A stretch of 33,645 nucleotides of DNA from an uncultured Alphaproteobacteria bacterium (GTDB lineage: Bacteria; Pseudomonadota; Alphaproteobacteria; CAAHEQ01; UBA3637): NCBI GenBank assembly GCA_944393195.1, contig CALXZG010000002.1, positions 1-33,645 on the forward strand, given 5' to 3'. The position numbers were made by a program, and so were the translations under genes. The notes below the pieces were generated by a model, which ran no database searches, was not told the DNA's origin, and saw nothing but the letters and a program-made list of their open reading frames with translations. Shown piece by piece: positions 1 through 7,471 of the stretch; position 1 is the first letter of the stretch; the number at the start of each line of letters is the position of its first letter.

Positions 1-185
1 AAGATGCGTTGTTGACTTGCCGTCACGGCCCGTTTCCGCACTTCGTTGATAATGTCATTCGCATTCATTTTATCAATTGCATATCTGTATCCGGCAACAC
101 CACCGATTGACAATACGCCAGCCACAGCCAACACGCCCAACATTTCAACCATACTCCGTCCATTTTCCATTTTGATTTCAGTCAT
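1..185 (-). CDS. Type IV pilin-like protein, N-terminal part (cut by window edge)
   Basis: The first 61 codons of a minus-strand gene are present; the rest lies beyond base 1. The protein starts MTEIKMENG and continues GRSMVEMLGVLAVAG, a class III-like prepilin signal: a short leader ending in Gly, Glu at mature position 5, then a hydrophobic helix. After the helix it reads YRYAIDKMNANDIINEV. AGGAG lies 7 bases before the ATG and fixes the start. It is nearly identical over this stretch to the N-terminal region of the 14216-15619 gene, but its leader is only 9 residues long. The two genes also share upstream DNA, so they are paralogues. It is presumably cleaved by a prepilin peptidase and membrane-anchored or assembled into a pseudopilus; that is inferred from the family signature. 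Confidence 0.8.
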   Translation of the reverse strand, partial: MTEIKMENGRSMVEMLGVLAVAGVLSIGGVAGYRYAIDKMNANDIINEVRKRAVTASQQRI

Positions 186-203
186 TTAATACTCCTTTTC
201 AAC

Positions 204-235
204 TATAACAAAAAAATGTTCCTTTTTTTGTTATA
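204..235. repeat. Perfect 13-bp inverted repeat upstream of pilin-like start
   Basis: TATAACAAAAAAA (204-216) and its exact reverse complement (223-235) are separated by TGTTCC. It lies 19 bases from the start codon of the edge pilin-like gene. It could be a protein-binding site or a hairpin in the mRNA leader. The 15620-15670 region has a related but shorter dyad, CTATAACA at 15637-15644 with TGTTATAG at 15663-15670. Confidence 0.6.
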
Positions 236-360
236 CTTTTTATACCCAAATTCCCTCTTTCGACGGCCTTACATAACCATTTCAAAAAAATGCAAAATAT
301 TAAAAAAAGAGCTTGTATTCGATTATAGTTTTATGTTATAAAAATCTATAACATTTTAAT

Positions 361-448
361 GAACATTAAATTGTTACACTCGTCAAATAACCAATTGAAA
401 AATAATCACTTCCCAAAACGATTGTTACATTTTAATATGTAACACATA
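361..448 (-). repeat. 88-bp conserved upstream element, copy 1
   Basis: It matches 15785-15872 at 85 of 88 bases by direct reading. Both copies sit about 170 bases upstream of the ATG of a long pilin-like gene on the minus strand. The 8-bp dyad at 423-444 is intact in both copies. The conservation exceeds what is expected for AT-rich intergenic DNA, so it probably carries regulatory sites or reflects duplication of the whole gene with its control region. Confidence 0.7.
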
Positions 449-504
449 AATATATCATAAAATAAAAAAAATCATTTTATTCAATACATTCTTGCCATTT
501 CCAT

Positions 505-532
505 ATAAAAAAGGGCAGGAACCCCTGCCCTT
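505..532 (-). terminator. Rho-independent terminator of secA
   Basis: Read on the minus strand, AAGGGCAGG pairs with CCTGCCCTT across a 4-base loop and is followed by a run of Ts (507-512 on the plus strand is all A). It lies 17 bases after the secA stop codon. Confidence 0.85.
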
Positions 533-548
533 AATAAACCGCGGCGGC

Positions 549-3191
549 TTAATCCACCTGACCACAGCAATGCTTGTACTTTTTCCCCGAACCGCAAGGA
601 CACGGCGCATTTCGTGCCACCCGCTCTGCCGGTTGAGCCGTCGCCTCATTCGCGGACTGTTTCGGCATCGGTGCCGGCACATCCGGTTCCGGCTTTTCCG
701 CCCGCCCGACGACATCGCTCGGCTTGCGAATCTGAAATTCGGCAAAGCAAATCAACTTTGTCACCCGCTCCCGAACGCGTGCCAACAATCCCTCAAACAG
801 AGTAAAAGCCTCCTGCTTGTAAGCATTCAACGGATTTTGTTGCCCGTACGACCGCAACCCGATAGATGTTTTCAAAAAGTCTAACATCTGTAAATGTTCT
901 TTCCAGTATTGGTCAATTGCTTGAATTAAAATCCCCTTCTTTAAATCCCGCTGTACTTCCGGCGGCAAAATAGCCATCTTCGTTGCGATAGCCGTATTCG
1001 CCATATCGGATAGCCGCGCCACCATGTCTTCCGGCGTGATTCCGGGTTCCCCGGCCCAAGCGCCGAATGGCACGTCCAAGCCTAACAATTCGGCCGCCCC
1101 GCGCCGCAAAGCCTCAACATCCCAATCTTCCGGCACGGACTTTGACGGAGCCAGCGAATACACTAAATCCTGAATGCAATCATCCCGCATGCCCTGAATC
1201 GTGTCATCCACACTATCGGAAGTCATCAACTCGCGCCGTTGCTCATAAATAACTTTCCGTTGATCATTCATGACGTCATCAAATTTCAACAAGTTTTTCC
1301 GCACATCAAAATGATACGCTTCCACTTTTTGCTGAGCCTTTGCAATCGCCTTGCTGATCCAAGGGTGAACAATCGCCTGCCCCTTCGGCATACCCATTGT
1401 TTTTAAAATATTGCCAATGCGCTCCGATCCGAAAATCCGCATCAGATCATCTTCCAAAGACACATAGAACTTGCTGAGTCCCGGATCCCCCTGTCGTCCC
1501 GACCGACCGCGCAGCTGATTGTCAATCCGGCGACTTTCATGGCGCTCGGAACCTAACACATACAACCCGCCGGCCTTTAAAGCCACCTCTTTACCGGCTG
1601 CAATTTCCGCCCGAATTTTATCGGCCAAAGCCGCTTCATCCGCTTCCGGATTTTTGGCCTTTTCCTCGGCCATTCGCATTTCAAAGTTACCGCCCAACTG
1701 AATATCCGTTCCCCGACCGGCCATATTGGTGGCAATTGTCACAGCCCCCGGCCGCCCTGCTTGCGCCACGATTTGAGCTTCTTTTTCATGATGCCGCGCA
1801 TTTAAGACATTAAACGGAAAGTCCGCTTTTTTCTTGAGCAATTCGGCCAAGATTTCCGATTTTTCAATAGAGGTTGTCCCCACCAACACCGGTTGTTGCC
1901 GCTTGTGCGCCGCAATGATGTCATCGATAATAGCCGTATACTTTTCTTCGGCCGTCCGATAAATCACATCATGCTCGTCGATTCGACCGGAGGGCTTATT
2001 TGTCGGAATTTCAATGACTTCCAAATGGTAAATATCATCAAATTCGCCGGCTTCCGTCATAGCCGTTCCCGTCATCCCCGCCAATTTCGGATATAGCCGG
2101 AAATAATTCTGGAACGTAATCGACGCCAACGTCTGATTTTCCGCCTGAATAGCCACCCCCTCTTTGGCTTCCAAAGCCTGATGCAGACCGTTTGAATAAC
2201 GCCGCCCTTCCATGATGCGACCCGTGAATTCATCGATAATCATGACCTTGCCGTCTTTGACGATATAGTCCACATCCCGCGTGAACAACGTATGCGCCCG
2301 CAAAGCCTGATCCACATGATGCACAAAGGCAATATTGTCAATGTCATAGAGGGAACCCTGAATCAATCCCATATGCCGCAACTCTTCTTCCACGAACTCC
2401 GTTCCGGCATCCGTCAAGGTCACATTTTTGTGCTTTTCGTCTTTTTCGTAATACTCCGGCTTTAAGCGCGGCATAATGCTGTCCACCGCCTTGTATCGTT
2501 CGGAAGAATCCTCGGCCTGCCCCGAAATGATCAAAGGTGTCCGCGCCTCGTCAATTAAAATAGAGTCGACCTCATCCACAATCGCATAGTAAAAAGGCCG
2601 TTGAACCATATCTTGCAAAGAAAAACGCATGTTGTCGCGCAGGTAGTCAAACCCCAACTCATTGTTCGTCGCATACGTAATATCACACGCATACGCCGCT
2701 TTGCGCGCGGCGCCCTCCAAATCATGCGTCAAACACCCGACCGTTAAGCCCAAAAAGCGATAGACCTGTCCCATCCATTCACTGTCGCGCTTGGCCAAAT
2801 AATCATTGACCGTCACCACATGAACCCCCTTGCCGACAAGGGCGTTTAAGTACACCGGCAACGTTGCGACAAGGGTTTTTCCCTCGCCCGTCCGCATTTC
2901 CGCGATTTTGCCGTCATGTAAAACGATACCGCCCAACAATTGCACATCAAAAGGCCGCAACCCTAACGTTCTTTTGGCGGCTTCCCGCACGGCGGCGAAA
3001 GCCTCCGGCAATAAATCATCCAAAGTTTCCCCATCATGTAAACGGTTTTTAAATTCGACCGTCTTGGCGCGTAAAGCCTCATCGGATAAAGCCGCATACG
3101 TCGGCTCCAAAGCGTTAATTCGTGCGATAGTCTTTTTAAACCGCCGCAAATACCGATCATTGGCCGAGCCGAATAAGTTTTTTAAATTCAT
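549..3191 (-). CDS. secA: Preprotein translocase ATPase SecA
   Basis: SecA is the motor ATPase that pushes unfolded preproteins through the SecYEG channel at the inner membrane. The 880-residue protein has the full family layout: Walker A MRTGEGKT at residues 99-106, the [15 protein letters not shown] Walker B/DEAD-like stretch, the preprotein cross-linking domain, the second helicase half with the [11 protein letters not shown] motif, and a C-terminal zinc-binding tail [13 protein letters not shown] (Cys 864, 866, 875, 876) that contacts SecB or the ribosome in known homologues. The open frame runs further upstream, but the start at 3191 (MNLKNLFG) fits homologues and has AAGGAA 7 bases before it. 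A candidate promoter lies at 3237-3265 and a terminator at 505-532, so it is probably transcribed alone. The gene is complete. Confidence 0.98.
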   Translation of the reverse strand: MNLKNLFGSANDRYLRRFKKTIARINALEPTYAALSDEALRAKTVEFKNRLHDGETLDDLLPEAFAAVREAAKRTLGLRPFDVQLLGGIVLHDGKIAEMRTGEGKTLVATLPVYLNALVGKGVHVVTVNDYLAKRDSEWMGQVYRFLGLTVGCLTHDLEGAARKAAYACDITYATNNELGFDYLRDNMRFSLQDMVQRPFYYAIVDEVDSILIDEARTPLIISGQAEDSSERYKAVDSIMPRLKPEYYEKDEKHKNVTLTDAGTEFVEEELRHMGLIQGSLYDIDNIAFVHHVDQALRAHTLFTRDVDYIVKDGKVMIIDEFTGRIMEGRRYSNGLHQALEAKEGVAIQAENQTLASITFQNYFRLYPKLAGMTGTAMTEAGEFDDIYHLEVIEIPTNKPSGRIDEHDVIYRTAEEKYTAIIDDIIAAHKRQQPVLVGTTSIEKSEILAELLKKKADFPFNVLNARHHEKEAQIVAQAGRPGAVTIATNMAGRGTDIQLGGNFEMRMAEEKAKNPEADEAALADKIRAEIAAGKEVALKAGGLYVLGSERHESRRIDNQLRGRSGRQGDPGLSKFYVSLEDDLMRIFGSERIGNILKTMGMPKGQAIVHPWISKAIAKAQQKVEAYHFDVRKNLLKFDDVMNDQRKVIYEQRRELMTSDSVDDTIQGMRDDCIQDLVYSLAPSKSVPEDWDVEALRRGAAELLGLDVPFGAWAGEPGITPEDMVARLSDMANTAIATKMAILPPEVQRDLKKGILIQAIDQYWKEHLQMLDFLKTSIGLRSYGQQNPLNAYKQEAFTLFEGLLARVRERVTKLICFAEFQIRKPSDVVGRAEKPEPDVPAPMPKQSANEATAQPAERVARNAPCPCGSGKKYKHCCGQVD

Positions 3192-3236
3192 ATTGTTCCT
3201 TACATCAACGTTAGTCTGTTTAAAATCATATGTAAT

Positions 3237-3265
3237 GACATAGGACACTTTGCCGAAAAAGTCAA
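3237..3265 (-). promoter_or_regulatory. Candidate sigma70 promoter of secA
   Basis: Minus-strand TTGACT (3265-3260) and TATGTC (3242-3237) are separated by 17 bases, 46 bases upstream of the chosen secA start. The -35 is strong and the -10 is imperfect. Confidence 0.5.
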
Positions 3266-3400
3266 GAAAAAGAACGGATTTTTACCTGCATTCCGGGGAC
3301 TCCTTTCTGCTTTTGACACCCGATATCCCCGTATTTGATAACCACCGCCGCGTCAAAATAGCCCCTAAAATCGAAAAAAAGTGTTAAAAATCAGGAAAGG

Positions 3401-3499
3401 ACTATACATTATATGCATTATGCGACAATGGACGAAAGTCTGGGGTTTGACGGGGGTAAAGGACACGTAATGTTAACATTAAAGTAAAGGATAAAAAAG
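3401..3499 (+). promoter_or_regulatory. Conserved 99-bp leader of short pilin-like genes, copy A
   Basis: This stretch is identical base for base to 4875-4973 and to the reverse complement of 4500-4598. It contains TATACATTAT near its left end, a mini-hairpin GGAC-GAAA-GTC with a GNRA-type loop (3430-3440), TTGACG, the 14-bp perfect palindrome TAATGTTAACATTA (3468-3481) and the ribosome binding site AAGGA 8 bases before the ATG. It probably holds promoter, operator and 5' UTR. Which hexamers are the promoter is not clear: TTGACG with ATGTTA at 17 bp is one reading, and the TATACATTAT box is another. Confidence 0.6.
3468..3481. promoter_or_regulatory. Perfect 14-bp palindrome, operator-like
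   Basis: TAATGTTAACATTA is its own reverse complement. It lies 18 bases before the start codon and is present in all three short pilin-like gene leaders. Confidence 0.5.
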
Positions 3500-3937
3500 A
3501 TGACAATGAAAAATGAATCCGGCCGTTCTATGGTCGAAATGTTGGGTGTGTTGGCCATTATCGGCGTTCTGTCCATCGGTGGTATCGCCGGTTATACAAT
3601 GGCGATGAACCGCTATCGTGCCAACGAAATCATTGATGCCGCTTCCAAAGTTGCGATTATCGGTATGACGATGAATAATGGAACAGGTGGTCAGGCCTCT
3701 CTGGCAGATATCGGAAACCCGAAGATTCCGTGTACAACATCAATAGCTGCAACCACTGATACGAATGGTGCTCAGGGTTTAGTGCAGGTTACTTTAAATG
3801 ACAGTTGTTCAGGTGTTGCCACTGTTCTTAATACTATTGCCGGGGATCGTTTAAGAGGTGCCGGTTGTACTGACAATGGTTCTTGTACTTTAAATTTCGG
3901 TGAACGCGCCGCTGCCAATGATGATGACGATGCATAA
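3500..3937 (+). CDS. Short type IV pilin-like protein A
   Basis: The 145-residue protein begins MTMKNESG then RSMVEMLGVLAIIG, a prepilin-type leader with predicted cleavage after Gly8, Glu at mature position 5 and a hydrophobic helix of about 20 residues. It is probably inserted in the inner membrane and may be processed into a pilus or pseudopilus subunit; the assembly machinery is not in the window. Four Cys residues in the C-terminal half could form disulfides. The tail is acidic (NDDDDA). Codons 1-46 are almost identical in DNA to those of the genes at 4005-4499 and 4974-5411; after about base 3637 the sequence diverges sharply. AAGGA sits 8 bases upstream of the ATG. A hairpin terminator follows at 3959-3991. 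Confidence 0.85.
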   Translation: MTMKNESGRSMVEMLGVLAIIGVLSIGGIAGYTMAMNRYRANEIIDAASKVAIIGMTMNNGTGGQASLADIGNPKIPCTTSIAATTDTNGAQGLVQVTLNDSCSGVATVLNTIAGDRLRGAGCTDNGSCTLNFGERAAANDDDDA

Positions 3938-3958
3938 TCACGTCTATCCCTAATACAG

Positions 3959-3991
3959 AAACGCCCTGCCGTTAGACAGGGCGTTTTTTTT
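3959..3991 (+). terminator. Rho-independent terminator between convergent pilin-like genes A and B
   Basis: AAACGCCCTG (3959-3968) pairs with CAGGGCGTTT (3977-3986) around an 8-base loop, and eight Ts end the structure at 3991. It lies 21 bases after gene A. On the minus strand the T tail is short, so it is a better terminator for A than for B. Confidence 0.85.
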
Positions 3992-4004
3992 ACGCGAAAA
4001 GAGG

Positions 4005-4499
4005 TTATCCGGCACCACCCTGGCCACCACCCTGGCCACCACCCTGGCCACCACCCTGGCCACCACCCTGGCCAGGAGCACGGGCGTTTTGTTCACCAAA
4101 GTCCAATTGACAGGCGGCAGCGTTATCGACTGTACAACCATTTGTTTCCAAACGGTTAGCAGCCAATGTCGCGATAATGTCGGCAACACCGTCACATGCA
4201 TCGTCCAATTTGATGGAAACAACACCCGTCGCATTGGAAGCGATATCCGTATCAGCAGCGATACACGGAATTGTGATGTTGGAACCTAAATCGCTGATAT
4301 CAGCAGCACCACCGGCACCGGCGTTAGCCGTCATAGCAACGATAGCGACTTTGGAAGCCGTATCAATGATTTCGTTGGCACGATAGCGGTTCATTGCCAT
4401 TGTATAACCGGCGATACCACCGATGGACAGAACGCCGATAATGGCCAACACACCCAACATTTCGACCATAGAACGGCCGGATTCATTTTTCATTGTCAT
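4005..4499 (-). CDS. Short type IV pilin-like protein B with Gly-Gln repeat tail
   Basis: The 164-residue protein has the same leader and helix as proteins A and C (MTMKNESG, RSMVEMLGVLAIIG). Its mature part is nearly identical to that of C (4974-5411) up to LDFGEQNA, with small differences such as GSN versus GNN and DDACDG versus QETCDG. It then ends in five GQGG units encoded by five perfect 12-bp repeats. It is convergent with gene A and divergent from gene C. The upstream 133 bp is an inverted copy of the DNA upstream of A. Function as a pilus or pseudopilus subunit is inferred from the prepilin signature only. Confidence 0.85.
   Translation of the reverse strand: MTMKNESGRSMVEMLGVLAIIGVLSIGGIAGYTMAMNRYRANEIIDTASKVAIVAMTANAGAGGAADISDLGSNITIPCIAADTDIASNATGVVSIKLDDACDGVADIIATLAANRLETNGCTVDNAAACQLDFGEQNARAPGQGGGQGGGQGGGQGGGQGGAG
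4013..4072 (-). repeat. Five perfect 12-bp tandem repeats in the 3' end of pilin-like gene B
   Basis: The unit on the plus strand is CACCACCCTGGC, present five times without change. In the protein it gives five Gly-Gln-Gly-Gly blocks just before the stop. The 12-bp unit keeps the frame, so copy number could change by slippage without breaking the gene. Genes A and C lack it. Confidence 0.9.
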
Positions 4500-4973
4500 C
4501 TTTTTTATCCTTTACTTTAATGTTAACATTACGTGTCCTTTACCCCCGTCAAACCCCAGACTTTCGTCCATTGTCGCATAATGCATATAATGTATAGTCC
4601 TTTCCTGATTTTTAACACTTTTTTTCGATTTTGTTTTCTTTTTTTGCATAATCGCATATCACGATATGTCTAAAACAAGTATTTTAAATTAAATTTTTAT
4701 AGAAATAAAAATAAAATACATCCCCTTTAAAAAGTAAATTTTTGGTAAATAAGCTGCTCTTTTTTGCAAATCGCCGATTTTTATTATAAATAATTCTTGC
4801 AATTAGTTATCAAACATGCTAGACACAAATCGTGAAGGGTGTCGCACACTGCTTCAAATCGCGTCGAAAATGCAACTATACATTATATGCATTATGCGAC
4901 AATGGACGAAAGTCTGGGGTTTGACGGGGGTAAAGGACACGTAATGTTAACATTAAAGTAAAGGATAAAAAAG
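4500..4973. promoter_or_regulatory. Divergent control region between pilin-like genes B and C
   Basis: This 474-bp stretch without a gene has inverted copies of the conserved leader at its two ends: 4500-4598 for gene B and 4875-4973 for gene C. On the B side the match to the DNA upstream of gene A runs on to base 4632. The middle (about 4640-4870) is AT-rich, has no reading frame of note and no hairpin with a T run. CATATCACGATATG near 4653-4666 is a small dyad. Confidence 0.6.
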
Positions 4974-5411
4974 ATGACAATGAAAAATGAATCCGGCCGT
5001 TCTATGGTCGAAATGTTGGGTGTGTTGGCCATTATCGGCGTTCTGTCCATCGGTGGTATCGCCGGTTATACAATGGCAATGAACCGCTATCGTGCCAACG
5101 AAATCATTGATACGGCTTCCAAAGTCGCTATCGTTGCTATGACGGCTAACGCCGGTGCCGGTGGTGCTGCTGATATCAGCGATTTAGGCAACAACATCAC
5201 AATTCCGTGTATCGCTGCTGATACGGATATCGCTTCCAATGCGACGGGTGTTGTTTCCATCAAATTGCAAGAGACATGTGACGGTGTTGCCGACATTATC
5301 GCGACATTGGCTGCTAACCGTTTGGAAACAAATGGTTGTACAGTCGGTGGCGCTGCCAACTGTCAATTGGACTTTGGTGAACAAAACGCCCCCGATCCCG
5401 ATGGCGAGTAA
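4974..5411 (+). CDS. Short type IV pilin-like protein C
   Basis: The 145-residue protein begins with the shared prepilin-type leader and helix (MTMKNESG, RSMVEMLGVLAIIG) and carries the mature domain found also in B: AIVAMTANAGAGGAADISDL, four Cys, and the closing LDFGEQNA. It ends PDPDGE where B has the Gly-Gln repeats. The start is fixed by AAGGA 8 bases upstream and by exact conservation of the leader. A terminator follows at 5436-5464. As with A and B, no assembly ATPase, prepilin peptidase or secretin gene is near, so the product must use machinery coded elsewhere. Confidence 0.85.
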   Translation: MTMKNESGRSMVEMLGVLAIIGVLSIGGIAGYTMAMNRYRANEIIDTASKVAIVAMTANAGAGGAADISDLGNNITIPCIAADTDIASNATGVVSIKLQETCDGVADIIATLAANRLETNGCTVGGAANCQLDFGEQNAPDPDGE

Positions 5412-5435
5412 TCGTTATTGGATAGTGACATGCAA

Positions 5436-5464
5436 AAACTCCCGCTTCCCGCGGGAGTTTTTTT
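5436..5464. terminator. Bidirectional terminator between pilin-like gene C and htpG
   Basis: CTCCCGC (5439-5445) pairs with GCGGGAG (5451-5457) around 5 bases. As run to the left, Ts run to the right, so it can stop transcription from both sides. It lies 24 bases after gene C and just beyond the htpG stop. Confidence 0.85.
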
Positions 5465-5478
5465 ATTCCGATCCTCCT

Positions 5479-7332
5479 TTACAACCCCGCCATTAAAAAG
5501 CGTTCAATCCGCGCGGCAAACCCCGCCGGATCCCGAATCGGTTCCCCGGCCGCAATCAAAGCCTGATCAAACAATACCCGCACGGCATCCGCAACAACAG
5601 CTTCCTGATCCGCCTGTCCAACCGCCTCGGCCAATTTCCGGATCATCGGATGCCGTTGATTGATTTCCAAAATACGCGTGCTGTCAAAAGCCGTCGCTTG
5701 CCCATGCGCTTTCATCAACCGTTCCAGATTCAAACTCATCTGCCCCTCCGGCGTAATCAAAGCCACCGGACTTTTCGTCAACCGATCCGTCATTTGTACC
5801 GCCCCGACTTCCTTGCCTAAAATCGTTTGAACCCGTTGTACCAAAGCATCCGCCGCCGCTTTATCCAAAGCCTCCCCGATATCCTGTTGATCCGCCGCCA
5901 CAGCATCAATATCCGCCCGCGCATGCATGACGGAAACAATCTTTTTCCCCTGATACGCATTAAATGTCTGCACCCAAAATTCATCAATCGGGTCGGTTAA
6001 TAATAATACCTCAATCCCCCGCGCGGCAAACCCTTCTAATTGCGGATTAACCCGCAAAGCATCCATATCCGTTCCGGTCAGGTAGTAAATATTTTCCTGC
6101 CCCGGCTTCATCCGCTTGACATAGTCGGCAAAGCTGACAAGCGCATCCCCCGCCGTCGTGTGGAAACGACACAACTCGGCCACTTCGTCCCGCTCATCAA
6201 TCGGTTCATACAACCCCTCTTTAAACACAATTCCGAAACTGTCCCAAAAAACCCGATAATCATCTGGTTTTTCCGCCCGCTTTTTCAATTCACCCAAAAT
6301 CCGATGCACAATGCCTTTCTTAATCTTGGCCATAACCGGCGTTTTTTGCAACATTTCCCGACTGACATTCAACGGCAAATCGTTCGTGTCAATTACCCCC
6401 GTCACAAACCGCAAAAAGTACGGCATTAACTCCGGCACATCATCGGTAATGAATACTTTGTTCGTGTATAACTGAATCCCCGACGGCCTGTCCGGCTGAA
6501 ATAAATTAAACGGCGGCTTTGTCGGAATAAACAATAACGCCGTGTAATCAATGACACCCTCCGCTTTGTAATGCAACGTCATCCACGGCGCGTCAAAAGC
6601 ATGCGATACCGATTGATAAAAATCTTTATACGCCGCTTCCGTAATATCTTGTTTCGGCTGCGTCCACAAAGCACTCGCCGCATTGATGGTTTCTTCCTTG
6701 TCCCCCTCACGCAACACAATCGGAATCCCGATGTGATCGGAATATTGCTTGACTAAATGCCGGATCCGAATCGGCTCCAAATACTCCCGCATGTCTTTCT
6801 TTAAAAACAACGTCACCGACGTGCCGGCCGGCGCATCCTTGTCCGGTGTCACGGTAAATGATCCCGCACCGTCCGATTCCCACAACCATCCGCTATCGTC
6901 CCCCGCTTTTTTCGTCCGAACAACAACCTTGTCCGCCACCATAAAGGACGCATAAAACCCAACCCCGAATTGTCCGATTAGGGCCATATCTTTTTGCTTG
7001 TCCCCGGTCAGATTTTTCATAAAGTCGGCCGAACCCGACCGCGCAATCGTCCCCAAATGATGAATCAAATCATCCCGATTCATCCCGATACCGTTGTCCG
7101 TCACCGTCAACGTTCCCGCCGCCGCATCCGGCGTAATCACAATCCGAAAAGCATCCGCCTTTCCCGCCAACTCCGGATGAACCAACAATGCGTAGCGTAA
7201 CTTATCACACGCATCCGACGCGTTTGAGATTAACTCCCGCAAAAAAATCTCGTGATTCGAATATAAAGAATGAATCACAATATCCAATACTTTGGCCACT
7301 TCGGCCTGAAAAGCCATTTTTTCTTCCGCCAT
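5479..7332 (-). CDS. htpG: Molecular chaperone HtpG (Hsp90 family)
   Basis: HtpG is the bacterial Hsp90, an ATP-driven dimeric cytosolic chaperone. The 617-residue length is close to the E. coli protein. The N-terminal GHKL ATP-binding domain shows ELISNASDACDKLRY at residues 33-47 (Glu33, Asn37 and Asp40 are the usual ATPase residues) and DNGIGM at 79-84, with GQFGVGFYASFMVADKV as the lid/glycine-rich motif. The middle domain has the typical LPLNVSREMLQ stretch, and a dimerisation domain closes the protein. The start has AAAGGGAA about 5 bases upstream. A promoter candidate is at 7367-7396. It is transcribed alone between two terminators. Confidence 0.97.
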   Translation of the reverse strand: MAEEKMAFQAEVAKVLDIVIHSLYSNHEIFLRELISNASDACDKLRYALLVHPELAGKADAFRIVITPDAAAGTLTVTDNGIGMNRDDLIHHLGTIARSGSADFMKNLTGDKQKDMALIGQFGVGFYASFMVADKVVVRTKKAGDDSGWLWESDGAGSFTVTPDKDAPAGTSVTLFLKKDMREYLEPIRIRHLVKQYSDHIGIPIVLREGDKEETINAASALWTQPKQDITEAAYKDFYQSVSHAFDAPWMTLHYKAEGVIDYTALLFIPTKPPFNLFQPDRPSGIQLYTNKVFITDDVPELMPYFLRFVTGVIDTNDLPLNVSREMLQKTPVMAKIKKGIVHRILGELKKRAEKPDDYRVFWDSFGIVFKEGLYEPIDERDEVAELCRFHTTAGDALVSFADYVKRMKPGQENIYYLTGTDMDALRVNPQLEGFAARGIEVLLLTDPIDEFWVQTFNAYQGKKIVSVMHARADIDAVAADQQDIGEALDKAAADALVQRVQTILGKEVGAVQMTDRLTKSPVALITPEGQMSLNLERLMKAHGQATAFDSTRILEINQRHPMIRKLAEAVGQADQEAVVADAVRVLFDQALIAAGEPIRDPAGFAARIERFLMAGL

Positions 7333-7366
7333 CTTGTTCCCTTTCGCAACATATCATGTTATTTGT

Positions 7367-7396
7367 ATCATATAGGATTCTTCCGCCCCGACGCAA
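7367..7396 (-). promoter_or_regulatory. Candidate promoter of htpG
   Basis: Minus-strand TTGCGT (7396-7391) and TATGAT (7372-7367) are 18 bases apart, 35 bases upstream of the start. No convincing sigma32-type heat-shock promoter was seen. Confidence 0.4.
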
Positions 7397-7409
7397 CCCC
7401 TCTGTCCAT

Positions 7410-7455
7410 AAAAAATATACCGCCGCCCACCCTTTGGGTGCAACGACGGTATACC
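7410..7455 (-). terminator. Terminator of the acyl-CoA synthetase gene
   Basis: On the minus strand TATACCGTCGT and GGCGGTATA form the outer stem, and CACCC/GGGTG with an AAA loop forms the inner stem, followed by ATTTTTTAT. It lies 17 bases after the stop codon at 7472. Confidence 0.8.
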
Positions 7456-7471
7456 TTGTTCAATTAATGCC

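Larger units (their letters stand above)
186..504 (-). promoter_or_regulatory. AT-rich upstream region of the edge pilin-like gene, with several dyads
   Basis: No gene is seen here. The stretch is very AT-rich and holds three perfect inverted repeats: 204-235 (13-bp arms, 6-base loop), 333-354 (ATGTTATA, 6 bases, TATAACAT) and 423-444 (TGTTACAT, 6 bases, ATGTAACA). Bases 361-448 match 15785-15872, upstream of the other long pilin-like gene, at 85 of 88 positions and at almost the same distance from the start codon. The likely role is promoter plus operator DNA for these two genes. No -10/-35 pair stood out clearly. Confidence 0.55.
3192..3499. promoter_or_regulatory. Divergent intergenic region between secA and first short pilin-like gene
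   Basis: No gene is seen. The left part carries the secA promoter on the minus strand. The right part (3367-3499) is the conserved leader of the pilin-like gene at 3500. Bases 3367-3499 recur in inverted orientation at 4500-4632, and 3401-3499 recur exactly at 4875-4973. Confidence 0.6.

Noticed and set aside
492-884. Plus-strand frame of 130 codons over the 3' end of secA
   Set aside because: Shadow of secA; Arg/Leu-rich composition and no ribosome binding site.
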